A stretch of DNA of 64,000 nucleotides. Origin: Polyangiaceae bacterium (lineage in GTDB: Bacteria > Myxococcota_A > Polyangia > Polyangiales > Polyangiaceae). The translations under genes and the position numbers were made by a program. The DNA is taken from assembly GCA_016712345.1 (NCBI GenBank), contig JADJRH010000001.1, positions 1,984,001 to 2,048,000 of the forward strand. Direction: 5' to 3'. The notes beneath the pieces are model-generated. The model was not told where the DNA came from, searched no databases, and was given only the letters and a program-made list of their open reading frames with translations. This document shows positions 32,818 through 41,126 of the stretch, piece after piece; the stretch's first letter is position 1; the number at the start of each line of letters is the position of its first letter.

Positions 32818-32832
32818 TGCAACCGAGTTGCA
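32818..32832. promoter_or_regulatory. TGCAAC-N3-GTTGCA dyad upstream of the cobW remnant and DUF1826
   Basis: TGCAACCGAGTTGCA, perfect 6-bp arms. It lies 24 bases upstream of the start of the decayed cobW copy and in the divergent region with DUF1826. Confidence 0.75.
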
Positions 32833-32855
32833 TTTATGCGATGGTGCGTTGGTCG

Positions 32856-32990
32856 ATGTCGATCCCGATCACCATCCTCACCGGGTTCCTCGGTTCGGGC
32901 CAAGACGACGCTGTTGAATCACGCGTTGCGGGGCTCGATGCTCTCGCGCGGCCAGGTCGTGGTGAACGCGTTCGGTCCCACACCACGGCT
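32856..32990 (+). pseudogene. Truncated and frameshifted cobW copy
   Basis: The ATG at 32856 opens MSIPITILTGFLGSG, the start of a COG0523 GTPase. An extra C in GGTTCGGGCCAAGACG (about 32900) then breaks the frame. In the next frame the P-loop continues KTTLLNHALRGSMLSRGQVV, then VNAFG, before similarity ends. The rest of the gene is missing and is followed by an unrelated flavoprotein gene at 33040. An intact operator-like dyad remains upstream. Confidence 0.8.
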
Positions 32991-33039
32991 GCGCCGCCAG
33001 TTATACAGGCGGTGGTACGGTACAAAGAGGAGAACAAGC

Positions 33040-33957
33040 ATGTTGTACGACGTTGTCATCATCGGCGGGGGCCCTGCCGGCCTCTCCGCCGCGTTGGCAC
33101 TTGGGCGGGCACGGAAGCGCGTGTTGTTGTGCGACTCAGGCCCGCGCCGAAACGCGGCCGCGGTACACATGCACAACTTCGTCACGCGCGACGGGGAGAC
33201 TCCGAATGAGTTCCGGCGCCTCGCGCGAGAGCAACTGAGCCAATATCCCAGCGTCGTCGTGCAAGACGTTCTCGTCGGCGGTGTCACCGGAGTCAAAGGT
33301 GCTTTTCACGTCGCCGCCGGGGCAGACACCGTGGACGCACGTCGTGTCCTACTTTGCACGGGAATGATCGACGAGATGTTGCCTCTCGATGGCTTCCGCG
33401 AGCTTTGGGGACACGCCATCGTTCAGTGCCCCTACTGCCACGGATGGGAGTCCAAGGACCGCCCGTGGGGCTACCTCGCCCGCGCAGAGCACGCATCGCA
33501 CTTGCAGATGTTCGCGCTCCAGCTTCGAGGCTGGACCAACGATGTCTGCGTCTTCACGAACGGTGACTTCGAACTTCCAGCGGCCGCGCAGAGCCAGCTC
33601 ATCGCCGCGGGCCTCCGCATCGAGACAGCCCGCATCGGTCGGCTCGTCGTGCGCGAGCATCGCCTCGAAGCGATCGAACTCTCGAACGGCACGCGCGTAG
33701 CCTGCGAGCTGCTCTTCGCTCACCCGCCCCAACACCAGGTCAACGTGGTGCGCGCGCTTGGCGTCGCGCTCGACAGCGAGGGGTTTGTGCAGGTCGATCC
33801 AATGAGTCGACAGACATCGGTGCCCGGCGTGTTCGCTGCCGGTGATCTCACCACGCGCATGCAGGCGGCGATCGCAGCCGCGGCGAGCGGCATGCAAGCG
33901 GCAGCGATGATCAACGTCGAACTCATGATGGACCCCGCCTGGAGTGGAGCCCGCTGA
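33040..33957 (+). CDS. Thioredoxin-reductase-like FAD/NAD(P) oxidoreductase
   Basis: 305 aa from the ATG at 33040, with AGAGGAG 7 bases upstream. The FAD-binding GGGPAGLSAALAL is at residues 9-21. The redox-active disulfide is CPYCHG (Cys130 and Cys133), in the thioredoxin-reductase position, and GVFAAGDLTTRMQAAIAAAA is the C-terminal FAD motif. It belongs to the group of TrxB-like proteins lacking an obvious partner. The upstream frame joins it to the cobW remnant, so it may be driven by the cobW operator. In this island it could maintain thiols of metal-binding proteins; that is inference. Confidence 0.87.
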   Translation: MLYDVVIIGGGPAGLSAALALGRARKRVLLCDSGPRRNAAAVHMHNFVTRDGETPNEFRRLAREQLSQYPSVVVQDVLVGGVTGVKGAFHVAAGADTVDARRVLLCTGMIDEMLPLDGFRELWGHAIVQCPYCHGWESKDRPWGYLARAEHASHLQMFALQLRGWTNDVCVFTNGDFELPAAAQSQLIAAGLRIETARIGRLVVREHRLEAIELSNGTRVACELLFAHPPQHQVNVVRALGVALDSEGFVQVDPMSRQTSVPGVFAAGDLTTRMQAAIAAAASGMQAAAMINVELMMDPAWSGAR

Positions 33958-34041
33958 TCATGGGCGATTGAGCCCACCGACGTCCTTCTGGCAACAGCCC
34001 CACGTCCCCGAGGGTCGTCGAAACCCTCGGGCCGTCATGCT

Positions 34042-34488
34042 CTACACCGCGGACGGCACGAGCGACGCTTGCTGCCGACGCAGACGGAAATGCTCGGTGA
34101 GCCCACCGACGAGCAGCACGAGCACGCCGGCCCACTCGACGACGTGGAGATCTCCCGCAAAGTGCCCCGTGGCAACGAGCGCGGAGCCCGTGACTGCGAT
34201 GGCGATCGGCCACACGCGCCGCGTGCGCCAGGAGCGCCAGGCGCTCACGCCGATCGACGCGCCGATCGCGACGACGAGGAGCACCAAGTGGTGAAGCTCG
34301 CTCAGCCCGAAGCCGACGCCGAGCACCGAAAACAGCTTCGCGAATGTCGTCAGGCACGCGGGGCAAACGGCGCAGGCGAGCACCGGCAGAACGGCGGACC
34401 ACACGCCGGCGTTCGGGGCGCTTGCTTTCGGGGCTCGATGGGCAGCGCAATCGCACGCGTGGCTGTGCTCGTGAACCTTTCGTCGCAT
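34042..34488 (-). CDS. MerC-like membrane protein with His/Cys-rich N-terminus
   Basis: 148 aa from the ATG at 34488. The N-terminus MRRKVHEHSHACDCAAH is metal-binding in character. Four hydrophobic segments follow, the first containing LACAVCPACLTTFAKLFS, the paired-cysteine motif of MerC-family transport proteins. Classical MerC moves mercury; in a zinc/nickel island the substrate may be another soft metal. A near-perfect TGCAAC-type dyad lies about 33 bases upstream of the start on its own strand, so it probably shares the Zur-like regulation. Confidence 0.75.
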   Translation of the reverse strand: MRRKVHEHSHACDCAAHRAPKASAPNAGVWSAVLPVLACAVCPACLTTFAKLFSVLGVGFGLSELHHLVLLVVAIGASIGVSAWRSWRTRRVWPIAIAVTGSALVATGHFAGDLHVVEWAGVLVLLVGGLTEHFRLRRQQASLVPSAV

Positions 34489-34520
34489 GGGCAACGAAGC
34501 TATCCGAGGCTGCGACGACG

Positions 34521-34535
34521 CGCAACTCGGTTGCA
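34521..34535. promoter_or_regulatory. CGCAAC-N3-GTTGCA dyad upstream of the MerC-like gene
   Basis: CGCAACTCGGTTGCA, matching the island dyad except for one outer base. It lies 33 bases upstream of the minus-strand start at 34488. Confidence 0.62.
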
Positions 34536-34612
34536 TGTCCGCCGAAAGGTGCCTGTCGATCTGGCTGTGTTTCGTCATCTCGCCGCTGCTCCTACGCGAA
34601 GCTTGACGATTT

Positions 34613-34627
34613 TGCAACTATGTTGCA
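34613..34627. promoter_or_regulatory. TGCAAC-N3-GTTGCA dyad upstream of cobW2
   Basis: TGCAACTATGTTGCA, perfect arms, ending 10 bases before the ATG of cobW2, where a bound repressor would block translation initiation or RNA polymerase. Confidence 0.78.
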
Positions 34628-34637
34628 TCTAGGGACC

Positions 34638-35861
34638 ATGCTCACGCCCTCGCTCAAGCTCCCCGTCACCGTCCTCTCCGGCTTCCTTGGCGCGGGGAAG
34701 ACCACCTTGCTCAACCACGTTCTCGCCAACCGCGAGGGTCGCAAAGTGGCGGTCATCGTGAACGACATGAGCGAGGTGAACGTCGACGCCCAGCTCGTGA
34801 AGGCCGGAGGCGCGTCGCTTTCACGGGTGGACGAGAAGCTTGTCGAGATGCAGAACGGCTGCATCTGCTGCACCCTCCGCGAGGATCTGCTAATCGAGGT
34901 CGGGAAGCTCGCCGCGGAGGGGCGGTTCGACTACCTGCTCGTCGAGTCCACGGGCATCTCGGAACCGCTGCCGGTGGCCGAGACCTTCACGTTCGAGCAC
35001 GAGGCCGGCAAGAGCCTCTCGGAAGTGGCCCGACTCGACACGATGGTTACGGTCGTCGATGCGAAGAACTTCCTCGCAGACTGGCAGAGCGAGGACGATC
35101 TCCGCGCGCGGCAGATCGCGCTCGGTGACGACGACGAGCGCTCCATCGCGGACCTCTTGGTCGAGCAGATCGAGTTCGCCAACGTGCTTGTCATCTCCAA
35201 GCTCGATTTGGTGTCGCCCGCAGAGGCCGAGCGCCTCGAAGGCATGCTGCGCCACCTCAACCCGGACGCGCGCATCGTTCGCGCCGAGCACGGAAAAGTG
35301 CCGCTTGATGCGGTGCTCGGAACCGGCCTCTTCGACTTCGAGAAGGCGGCGCAAGCTCCGGGCTGGCTGAAAGAACTGCGCGGCGAGCACGTACCCGAGA
35401 CCGTCGAGTACGGCATATCGAGCTTCGTCTACCGTGCTCGTACGCCGTTTCATCCAGAGCGCTTCTGGGCGCTCATTCAGGATCCCGAGACCTGGGACGG
35501 GGTTCTCCGCTCGAAGGGTTTCTTCTGGCTGGCTTCGCGGATGGACCTGACGGGGCTCTGGTCTCAGGCCGGCGGCTCCGGGAGCTGCGAGGGCGCGGGC
35601 ATGTGGTACGCGGCGTTGCCCAAAGACGAGTGGCCCGAGGAAGACGAAGCGCGCGCCCAGATCCAGAACGACTGGCAGGATCCTTGGGGCGACCGCCGTC
35701 AAGAGCTGGTCTTCATCGGGGTGGAGCTGGATGAAGCCGCGCTGCGTGCAAAGCTCGACGAGGCGCTCCTGACGAAGAAGGAGTTCGAGGCAGGGCCCAA
35801 GAGCTGGCGGAAGCTGCGTGATCCGTTCCCCGCGTGGACCGAAGAGGAGGTCGCAGCATGA
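34638..35861 (+). CDS. COG0523 (CobW-type) GTPase 2, ZigA/YciC-like zinc chaperone
   Basis: 407 aa from the ATG at 34638. SGFLGAGKTT is at residues 14-23, IVNDMSEVNVD follows, the GCICC metal site is at Cys75-78, and VESTGISEPLPVAETF and VISKLDLV complete the GTPase. The C-terminal part (FHPERFWALI, KGFFWLASR, RQELVFIGVELDE) matches the large COG0523 subgroup of zinc-starvation proteins such as YciC/ZigA. Predicted to supply zinc to essential enzymes under limitation. It is followed 43 bases later by a flavoprotein gene on the same strand, probably in one operon with the Fur-family gene. Confidence 0.93.
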   Translation: MLTPSLKLPVTVLSGFLGAGKTTLLNHVLANREGRKVAVIVNDMSEVNVDAQLVKAGGASLSRVDEKLVEMQNGCICCTLREDLLIEVGKLAAEGRFDYLLVESTGISEPLPVAETFTFEHEAGKSLSEVARLDTMVTVVDAKNFLADWQSEDDLRARQIALGDDDERSIADLLVEQIEFANVLVISKLDLVSPAEAERLEGMLRHLNPDARIVRAEHGKVPLDAVLGTGLFDFEKAAQAPGWLKELRGEHVPETVEYGISSFVYRARTPFHPERFWALIQDPETWDGVLRSKGFFWLASRMDLTGLWSQAGGSGSCEGAGMWYAALPKDEWPEEDEARAQIQNDWQDPWGDRRQELVFIGVELDEAALRAKLDEALLTKKEFEAGPKSWRKLRDPFPAWTEEEVAA

Positions 35862-35904
35862 GGGCCGTACGCTTGGGCGCGCCAGTTCGGGAGGTGCAGC
35901 GCCA

Positions 35905-37083
35905 ATGACGACGCCGCTCGATTGGCTCATCGTCGGCGGCGGCGTTCACGGCACGCACCTCTCCCACGTCCTCGTGAATCGCGCCGGCGTGGCGCCGGAC
36001 CGCGTGCGTGTCCTCGATCCGCAGGAGCATCCCGTCGAGACGTTCTGGCGCGTGACCGGCGCGACCGGGATGCGCTACCTCCGCTCGCCGGGCGTCCACC
36101 ACGTCGATCTTCATCCCCACGCCCTGCGGCGGTTTGCGAAGAAGGGCGACGGCAAGCGCCTCGCACGGTTCGTTTATCCCTACGACCGCCCGGGACTGGA
36201 GTTCTTCCGCGCTCACACCGAGCACGTCGTACGCGAACATCGGCTGGGTTCGCTGCGAGAGCGGTGCCGGGCCACCGCGATTACGCGCCTGGGCGAGGGT
36301 TACCGCGTCGAGACGAACCAAGGCGCGCTCGACGCGCGTCGCGTCGTGCTGGCCCTCGGGCTCGGAGAACAGCTGTGCGTGCCCTCGTGGGCGCGGCCGC
36401 TCGGCGGCGACGCGCGCGTCCAGCACATCTTCTCGGCGACCTTCAGCCGCGAAGCGGCCGCCGCGGCGCGTTCGGTCGCGATCGTGGGCGGCGGCATCTC
36501 CGCGGCGCAGCTCGCTTGCGCGCTCACGGCGGCGGGGACCGAGGTGACGGTCGTCGCCCGTCACGCCCCGCGGATCCACAGGTTTGACAGCGATCCGGAG
36601 TGGCTCGGGCCGAAGGCCATGTCCGGGTTCTCGCGTACGCGCGACCCGCGCGAACGGCGGCGACTCATCGCAGCAGCCCGCCATCGCGGGTCGATGCCGC
36701 CCGAAATCGCGAGCGACCTGCGTCGGGAGCTTCGGTGTGCCCGCGCAAAGTGGATCGAGGCCGAACCTGTCTCCGCCGATGTAACCGCGGCCGGGGTGCG
36801 ACTTCGGCTGGACCGCGCGCCGCACCTCATCGAGGTGGACCGCGTGGTGCTCGCAACCGGGTTTGAGGTCCATCGCCCTGGAGGCGCCCTGCTGGGGGAA
36901 GAGGCGATCGACCGGCTTGGGCTTCCCTGCGCAGACTGCGGCTACCCGCTTGTCTCGCCTCGCCTTGAGTGGGCGAGCGGGCTCTTCGTAACCGGGCCCC
37001 TGGCGGAACTCGAACTCGGCCCCACCGCCAGAAACATCGCCGGCGCGCGTGCCGCGGGCGAACGCCTCCTTGCGGTGGCGTGA
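35905..37083 (+). CDS. FAD/NAD(P)-binding flavoprotein (lysine/ornithine hydroxylase-like)
   Basis: 392 aa from the ATG at 35905, with GGAGGTG 9 bases upstream. A first dinucleotide motif LIVGGGVHGTHLSHVL is near the N-terminus and a second, VAIVGGGISAAQLACALTAA, is in the middle. The end has VVLATGFEV and LFVTGPLAELELGPTARNIA. This is the two-Rossmann arrangement of class B flavin monooxygenases such as the N-hydroxylases of siderophore synthesis. Substrate unknown; its place between cobW2 and the Fur-family regulator suggests a role in metal acquisition or stress. Confidence 0.8.
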   Translation: MTTPLDWLIVGGGVHGTHLSHVLVNRAGVAPDRVRVLDPQEHPVETFWRVTGATGMRYLRSPGVHHVDLHPHALRRFAKKGDGKRLARFVYPYDRPGLEFFRAHTEHVVREHRLGSLRERCRATAITRLGEGYRVETNQGALDARRVVLALGLGEQLCVPSWARPLGGDARVQHIFSATFSREAAAAARSVAIVGGGISAAQLACALTAAGTEVTVVARHAPRIHRFDSDPEWLGPKAMSGFSRTRDPRERRRLIAAARHRGSMPPEIASDLRRELRCARAKWIEAEPVSADVTAAGVRLRLDRAPHLIEVDRVVLATGFEVHRPGGALLGEEAIDRLGLPCADCGYPLVSPRLEWASGLFVTGPLAELELGPTARNIAGARAAGERLLAVA

Positions 37084-37107
37084 TGGAAGCAGGAAACTAT
37101 CGACCCG

Positions 37108-37542
37108 ATGTCAAGCAAGACGCGACTGCTTCGCGATGACGACCTCCGGCAGCTCTTGGTCGGCAAGAGCATCCGCGTGACGGAGCAGCGGATGGTGATC
37201 CTTCGCGAACTCGCGAAGCTGCGGATCCCCACGAGCCACCCGGAGCTGACCGAGCGGCTCGCGGGCGTCGGCCTCGACCGGGCGACGATTTACCGCAACC
37301 TGCTGTCGCTCACAGAGGCCGGCCTGCTCGTGAAGACGCAGCTCGGCGACAAAGTGTGGCGATTCGAGCTGCCGAACACGATGTCCACCGAGCACGGCGC
37401 CCATCCGCACTTCGTCTGCAACGACTGCGGCGACGTCGCGTGTCTGCCCGAGAGCGCGGTTGCGCTGCGTGGCGAAGCCGTTCGCAACCAAGTTGCAGAG
37501 GTCCAGCTACGCGGGCGCTGCGTGGCGTGCGTCCGCGCGTAG
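37108..37542 (+). CDS. Fur-family regulator, probable zinc uptake regulator
   Basis: 144 aa. An N-terminal winged helix (VTEQRMVILRELAKLRIPTS, and LDRATIYRNLLSLTEAGLL with the Fur recognition helix) is followed by a dimerisation domain with EHGAHPHFVCNDCG and a C-terminal GRCVACVRA. The two CxxC pairs form the structural zinc site of Zur/PerR-like members. It sits at the end of a zinc-type gene cluster, so Zur is the best guess, with the TGCAAC-N3-GTTGCA dyads as operators. It lies 24 bases after the flavoprotein and is probably in the cobW2 operon, giving feedback control. Confidence 0.87.
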   Translation: MSSKTRLLRDDDLRQLLVGKSIRVTEQRMVILRELAKLRIPTSHPELTERLAGVGLDRATIYRNLLSLTEAGLLVKTQLGDKVWRFELPNTMSTEHGAHPHFVCNDCGDVACLPESAVALRGEAVRNQVAEVQLRGRCVACVRA

Positions 37543-37744
37543 GCCCTGCGAACGAAGCGCCGCGTGCACGTCGGCCTCGTTTGAGGCGTTCCGAGCCCTT
37601 GTCGATCAGAAAATGGCAGACTTCGACGATAGAATAAACTGCCGAGTTTCGTGATCTTGATCACGTTCCAAAGCGGAGAGGCGAGCCGATGGGTAGAAGG
37701 GTTTGCCGTTAAGAAAAAAGTCCGACACTCAAATAGGCAGGTAG
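37543..37744. other. Right border of the metal island
   Basis: No gene seen. Base composition drops in GC after about 37620 and backbone-type words (ATGGGTAGAAGG, CTACCCAAAATGG) reappear. No direct repeat of the left border was found by eye. Confidence 0.4.
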
Positions 37745-38791
37745 TTAACCCCTACCCAAAATGGCCAAATAATGCCTCACCCAAAACGCCACTTCGCTCG
37801 TTGACTTGCATGGAGTCAGGTTTTCGCGAGGTAGAAAAAGGTGAATTGGAACGGGGTTTCCCGCGGTGCTTTCAAGCTCCAACGACAGCGCGGTTCCACT
37901 GAAAAGGTCGTATTTTTTCTCGTGACGATTGTACGTTACAAGAATGCCCCAAGGCCGATCTTCCCGTTGGCAATAAAGGAGCACCGGTTCCATCGTGCAA
38001 CCCGGGGCCGCCTTGCGAAGCTCGGGATATTGAAGCGCCGAATTCAGCGCAAAAACAGGAAACGAACCTGACTCCGCGAGAGCATCGCGAGCCTCTTCCA
38101 ACCGGGTCTGAAGCACCTCCGCGGGAGACTCGCCGGGTGGGTAGGGAGACACCGAGAGCCAGGCTTGCGACTCCGGGTCAAAATATTCAAGGTTGCCCAC
38201 CCGCAGTTTGTAATCCATAAACGACGACCCGGTAACGATGTACCCCGAGTAGTGAAAATGCACTCCAACTGCGGCACAATGCTCAATTTCGGCAAGCATT
38301 GTATAAAATCCAAGGCCGTGTTTTTTATACTTGGGATGGTAGATTCCGGCAATGCTTTGTACGCTGGTCTTACCCATGTCAAATAGCGAAAAAGCGGCAA
38401 GATCGGGCCCGTCGTAAACCCTCACCTCGCGAGTATCAAACAGGCGCATTCCCTCCTCGCCGCCCAATACTTCGTCCAGAGTTTCGGCTCGCCTGCCACC
38501 CACCAACTGCCTGTATTCTGCGTACACCTGTTCGTGCGCCACATTCGGTACAAAGGGGCCCACCTCCACCCTGAATGACCGGGCGACCTTACCCATTTGT
38601 TTGCGAAGAGACTTGCGAAACGTATGGGTAGTCAGGTCGAGCCGCGTCCAGATCGTGGAGGTAAGCTTCCCATCGCGCTCCAGGTACTCCGTGGTGATCA
38701 TCGACGCGCCGATTCTGTACCAACCGCGCGCCAGGTAATCGTCCAGCTCGGTGGGTGAAAGGCTTGTTGGAGTGGACTTGCCAGCGATCAT
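37745..38791 (-). CDS. ATE/Bpt-like aminoacyl-tRNA-protein transferase homologue
   Basis: 348 aa from the ATG at 38791. The order LDDYLARGWYRIG, then TRLDLTTHTFRKSLRKQMGK, then HGLGFYTMLAEIEHCAAVGV, HFHYSGYIVTGS and MDYKLRVGNLEYFD follows arginyl/leucyl-tRNA-protein transferases (double GNAT fold), which add an amino acid to protein N-termini. The N-terminal cysteine cluster of eukaryotic ATE1 is absent. The C-terminal 100 residues are extra. The canonical bacterial partner is ClpS/ClpA; none is in the window. It could equally be a GNAT enzyme with a different substrate. Confidence 0.6.
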   Translation of the reverse strand: MIAGKSTPTSLSPTELDDYLARGWYRIGASMITTEYLERDGKLTSTIWTRLDLTTHTFRKSLRKQMGKVARSFRVEVGPFVPNVAHEQVYAEYRQLVGGRRAETLDEVLGGEEGMRLFDTREVRVYDGPDLAAFSLFDMGKTSVQSIAGIYHPKYKKHGLGFYTMLAEIEHCAAVGVHFHYSGYIVTGSSFMDYKLRVGNLEYFDPESQAWLSVSPYPPGESPAEVLQTRLEEARDALAESGSFPVFALNSALQYPELRKAAPGCTMEPVLLYCQREDRPWGILVTYNRHEKKYDLFSGTALSLELESTAGNPVPIHLFLPRENLTPCKSTSEVAFWVRHYLAILGRG

Positions 38792-38970
38792 GCTCAGGAG
38801 TTGCCGAAGAGCACAGCACCACAGTTGCCGGGCTGCAAACAAGCTTGTTTCGCACGCGGGCCCAACTTCAAAAGAAACGGGCAGGCGTTGAGCGGCGCGC
38901 TCCACCGCAATACGTGCTCGCAGCAGCAACGCTCTGCCCTCGTTTTTCGAGAGCGTGCTATGGTCCGTTC

Positions 38971-39783
38971 ATGCCCGCGATGTACGCTCCCGAACTGGTC
39001 GAAAAGCCCGCCGTCGGCCCGTTTCGCGCGTCGGACGTGAGGCCAGGCGAGCAGTACGAGATTTCCGACGGCTACAAAATTGAATGCATGGGCACCGGCC
39101 AGCGCGGTTCGCGCTCCAACGGCGCGGGCTTTATGGCGCTCGACACCGATCCGAGTGCCCCTCCCGCCGGTGTGGACGCGGGTGTTTCTCCAGTTCCAAC
39201 CATGCTGCGCGCCCCCGACGTGGCAGTCGGCGGTCTTGAAAACGAGCCCGGTTGGGCCACTGTTGCGCCTCCACTTTGCGTTGAATACGCCGATCGAGGC
39301 CAAGATGAGGCAGAGTTACAAAAAAAGATTGTGGAGCTGCTTCGTTGTGGCACGCAATTCGTGTGGGTTGTGCGCTTAACAGGCCCGCGTCGTGTTGAGA
39401 TTCACGAGCCGGGCAAGGCAATGCGATTGGCAACGCCCGGTGAAGTGCTCGACGCTCCGGGCATCTTGAAAAATACGGTGCCTGTTGAAGCTCTCTACGA
39501 TCGAGAAGCCGCCCATCGCCACGCGCTCAAAAACCTTCTCCAGCGAGAGGGTTATGAAGACCTCGCCGCCGTGAAGGAAGAGGGCCTGAAAGAAGGCCGA
39601 AACGAAGGCTTAAAAGAAGGCCGAAACGAAGGCGTCAAGCTCGGATTGCGGCGCGCAATCGAGGATCTCTGCGACGTGCTGGCCATTGTTCCAACTGCGG
39701 AGCAGCGCGAGGCCTTGGGTGCGATGAGCGTGGAAGCGCTTGAAGCCCTGCGAGTACAAATCAAACGCGATCGCCGCTGGTAA
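38971..39783 (+). CDS. Uma2/DUF820-like nuclease-fold protein with KEGRNEG repeats
   Basis: 270 aa; ATG at 38971 or 38980. The middle (PPLCVEYADRGQDEAELQKK, IVELLRCGTQFVWVVRL and RRVEIHEPG) matches the C-terminal core of Uma2/DUF820 proteins of the PD-(D/E)XK superfamily, with E of VEY and the downstream K as plausible active-site residues. A linker with two LKEGRNEG-type repeats precedes a helical tail (EDLCDVLAIVPTAEQREALG), a common ending in this family. Function unclear; such genes are multi-copy and mobile in many bacteria. Confidence 0.68.
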   Translation: MPAMYAPELVEKPAVGPFRASDVRPGEQYEISDGYKIECMGTGQRGSRSNGAGFMALDTDPSAPPAGVDAGVSPVPTMLRAPDVAVGGLENEPGWATVAPPLCVEYADRGQDEAELQKKIVELLRCGTQFVWVVRLTGPRRVEIHEPGKAMRLATPGEVLDAPGILKNTVPVEALYDREAAHRHALKNLLQREGYEDLAAVKEEGLKEGRNEGLKEGRNEGVKLGLRRAIEDLCDVLAIVPTAEQREALGAMSVEALEALRVQIKRDRRW

Positions 39784-39815
39784 ACAAAGCTCTCGTTGTC
39801 GGTTTTTTTTCTGGG

Positions 39816-39834
39816 GCGGGGGCTCCGCCCCCGC
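39816..39834. terminator. Strong GC hairpin between convergent genes
   Basis: Arms GCGGGGGC and GCCCCCGC with loop TCC. An eight-T run lies just upstream on the plus strand (39803-39810), so on the minus strand the hairpin is followed by an A-run. It is not a textbook intrinsic terminator for either gene but sits where termination is expected. Confidence 0.4.
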
Positions 39835-39867
39835 AACGCCCCCGCTCCTTGGTGTACACAAACGCAA

Positions 39868-40956
39868 CTACGGCTTCTGCGCGGGCGAACTTGCGGTTGA
39901 TGAGGCCGATGGTGTCGCGCTCGCGGCGGGCGCTGCCACCGGCATCACGCCCGTTGAAAGCGGCGACACCGGACCTAGCCCCTGCCCCGTGAGCGCTCCG
40001 CCCAAGCCCGCGACCGCTCGCAGCTCTTCTTCTTTTTTCAAAATGCGCAATTCAGCATCAATCCAAGGCAAAAAGTCGCGATCGAGCTGAAAGATCCCGA
40101 GGTCGATTTCTCGCCCGTTGATCAAAATAAACGGCGTTCCGGTGAGGCCGTGTTTGTCACCCTCGGCGCGATCGCGGTCGATGATCGCATCGGCTTTTGG
40201 ATCTGCAAAATCGCGCTTGAACTTGCCCATATCGAGCTGAATTTCGTTTGCGTACTTTTCAAGGTCGGCGTCTTCAAGCGCGCTTTGGTGCGCAAATAAC
40301 AACGCTTCCATTTCCCAATATTTGCCCTGTTTTTTTGCTGCAAGCGCCGCGCGCGCCGCGGGCCGAGAATGCGTGTGCGATTTCAGCGGGTAGAGCTTGT
40401 GTACCAATCGCACATCGTTTTTGCGGTCATGCAAAAGCTTTTCGATCTTGGGCACCGCATGTCCACACGCCGGACATTCATAATCCGACCACACCACCAC
40501 CGTGACCGGTGCATCGGGATTACCGCGCACGGGCGAATCGGCCAAATCCACCTTTTTAATGTCGGACCCAAACCGCGCCACAAACGCGGTGATCGCGTCG
40601 GCTTGCGAATCACCCGCGCGCGCTCGATCCGCCAAAAACGAAGCAGCGATCTCACACGAAGCGCACGGTTTTTTCTCGCTCACACATTGCGCAATCGACG
40701 TGGCGATCCCCGAACACGGCGCGTAGAGCTGCGACACCCATCGCCAATAATTCCCACGCTCGCGATCGGAGAGTTCACCCTCCAAAACACCTTCGAGCGG
40801 CTCTGGCGGAGTTGTTGGTTCGGCCAGCAGCTTCACCTCCAGCGGCACCGCCACCGTTGCGTCGGCTTGCGGCGGCGACTTCGTTCCCGACCCGCCCGAA
40901 CACGCAGCAAGTCCACAAACCAAAAGCCCCAGCGCAATCAACTCAGATCTGTTCAT
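39868..40956 (-). CDS. DsbA-like thioredoxin-fold lipoprotein
   Basis: 362 aa from the ATG at 40956. The signal MNRSELIALGLLVCGLAACS ends in a LAAC lipobox. A helical region with SEKKPCASCEIAASFLADR follows. From about residue 150 comes a DsbA/DSBA-like thioredoxin domain: VTVVVWSDYECPACGHAVPK with active-site CPAC, and the cis-proline loop GTPFILINGREID. The C-terminal tail is Ala/Pro/Ser-rich and disordered. It is probably a periplasmic, lipid-anchored thiol oxidase or chaperone. The second Cys pair (CASC) may also be redox-active. Confidence 0.85.
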   Translation of the reverse strand: MNRSELIALGLLVCGLAACSGGSGTKSPPQADATVAVPLEVKLLAEPTTPPEPLEGVLEGELSDRERGNYWRWVSQLYAPCSGIATSIAQCVSEKKPCASCEIAASFLADRARAGDSQADAITAFVARFGSDIKKVDLADSPVRGNPDAPVTVVVWSDYECPACGHAVPKIEKLLHDRKNDVRLVHKLYPLKSHTHSRPAARAALAAKKQGKYWEMEALLFAHQSALEDADLEKYANEIQLDMGKFKRDFADPKADAIIDRDRAEGDKHGLTGTPFILINGREIDLGIFQLDRDFLPWIDAELRILKKEEELRAVAGLGGALTGQGLGPVSPLSTGVMPVAAPAASATPSASSTASSPAQKP

Positions 40957-41126
40957 TCGCTCTCCAACCGTTTTGCCAGACCGCGCGACAGGCCGCACAC
41001 AAAATTGCCTTCGCCCTCGCACTCAAAACTGCTCGACATCGTTTCTTTGCCGGACTACGGCCATGGATCGTTCGGCGCCGCCCCGAGGCGCGTATTCAAG
41101 GCAACTGATTTTCGCCCACAGCTGTC

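Noticed and set aside
35858..35908. 16-codon frame between cobW2 and the flavoprotein (MRAVRLGAPVREVQRQ)
   Set aside because: Too short, overlaps both neighbours, and does not resemble ribosomal protein L36 or any known small protein.
37484..37496. GCAAC-N3-GTTGC inside the Fur-family gene
   Set aside because: It resembles the island dyad but lies in the coding 3' end with no gene start nearby.
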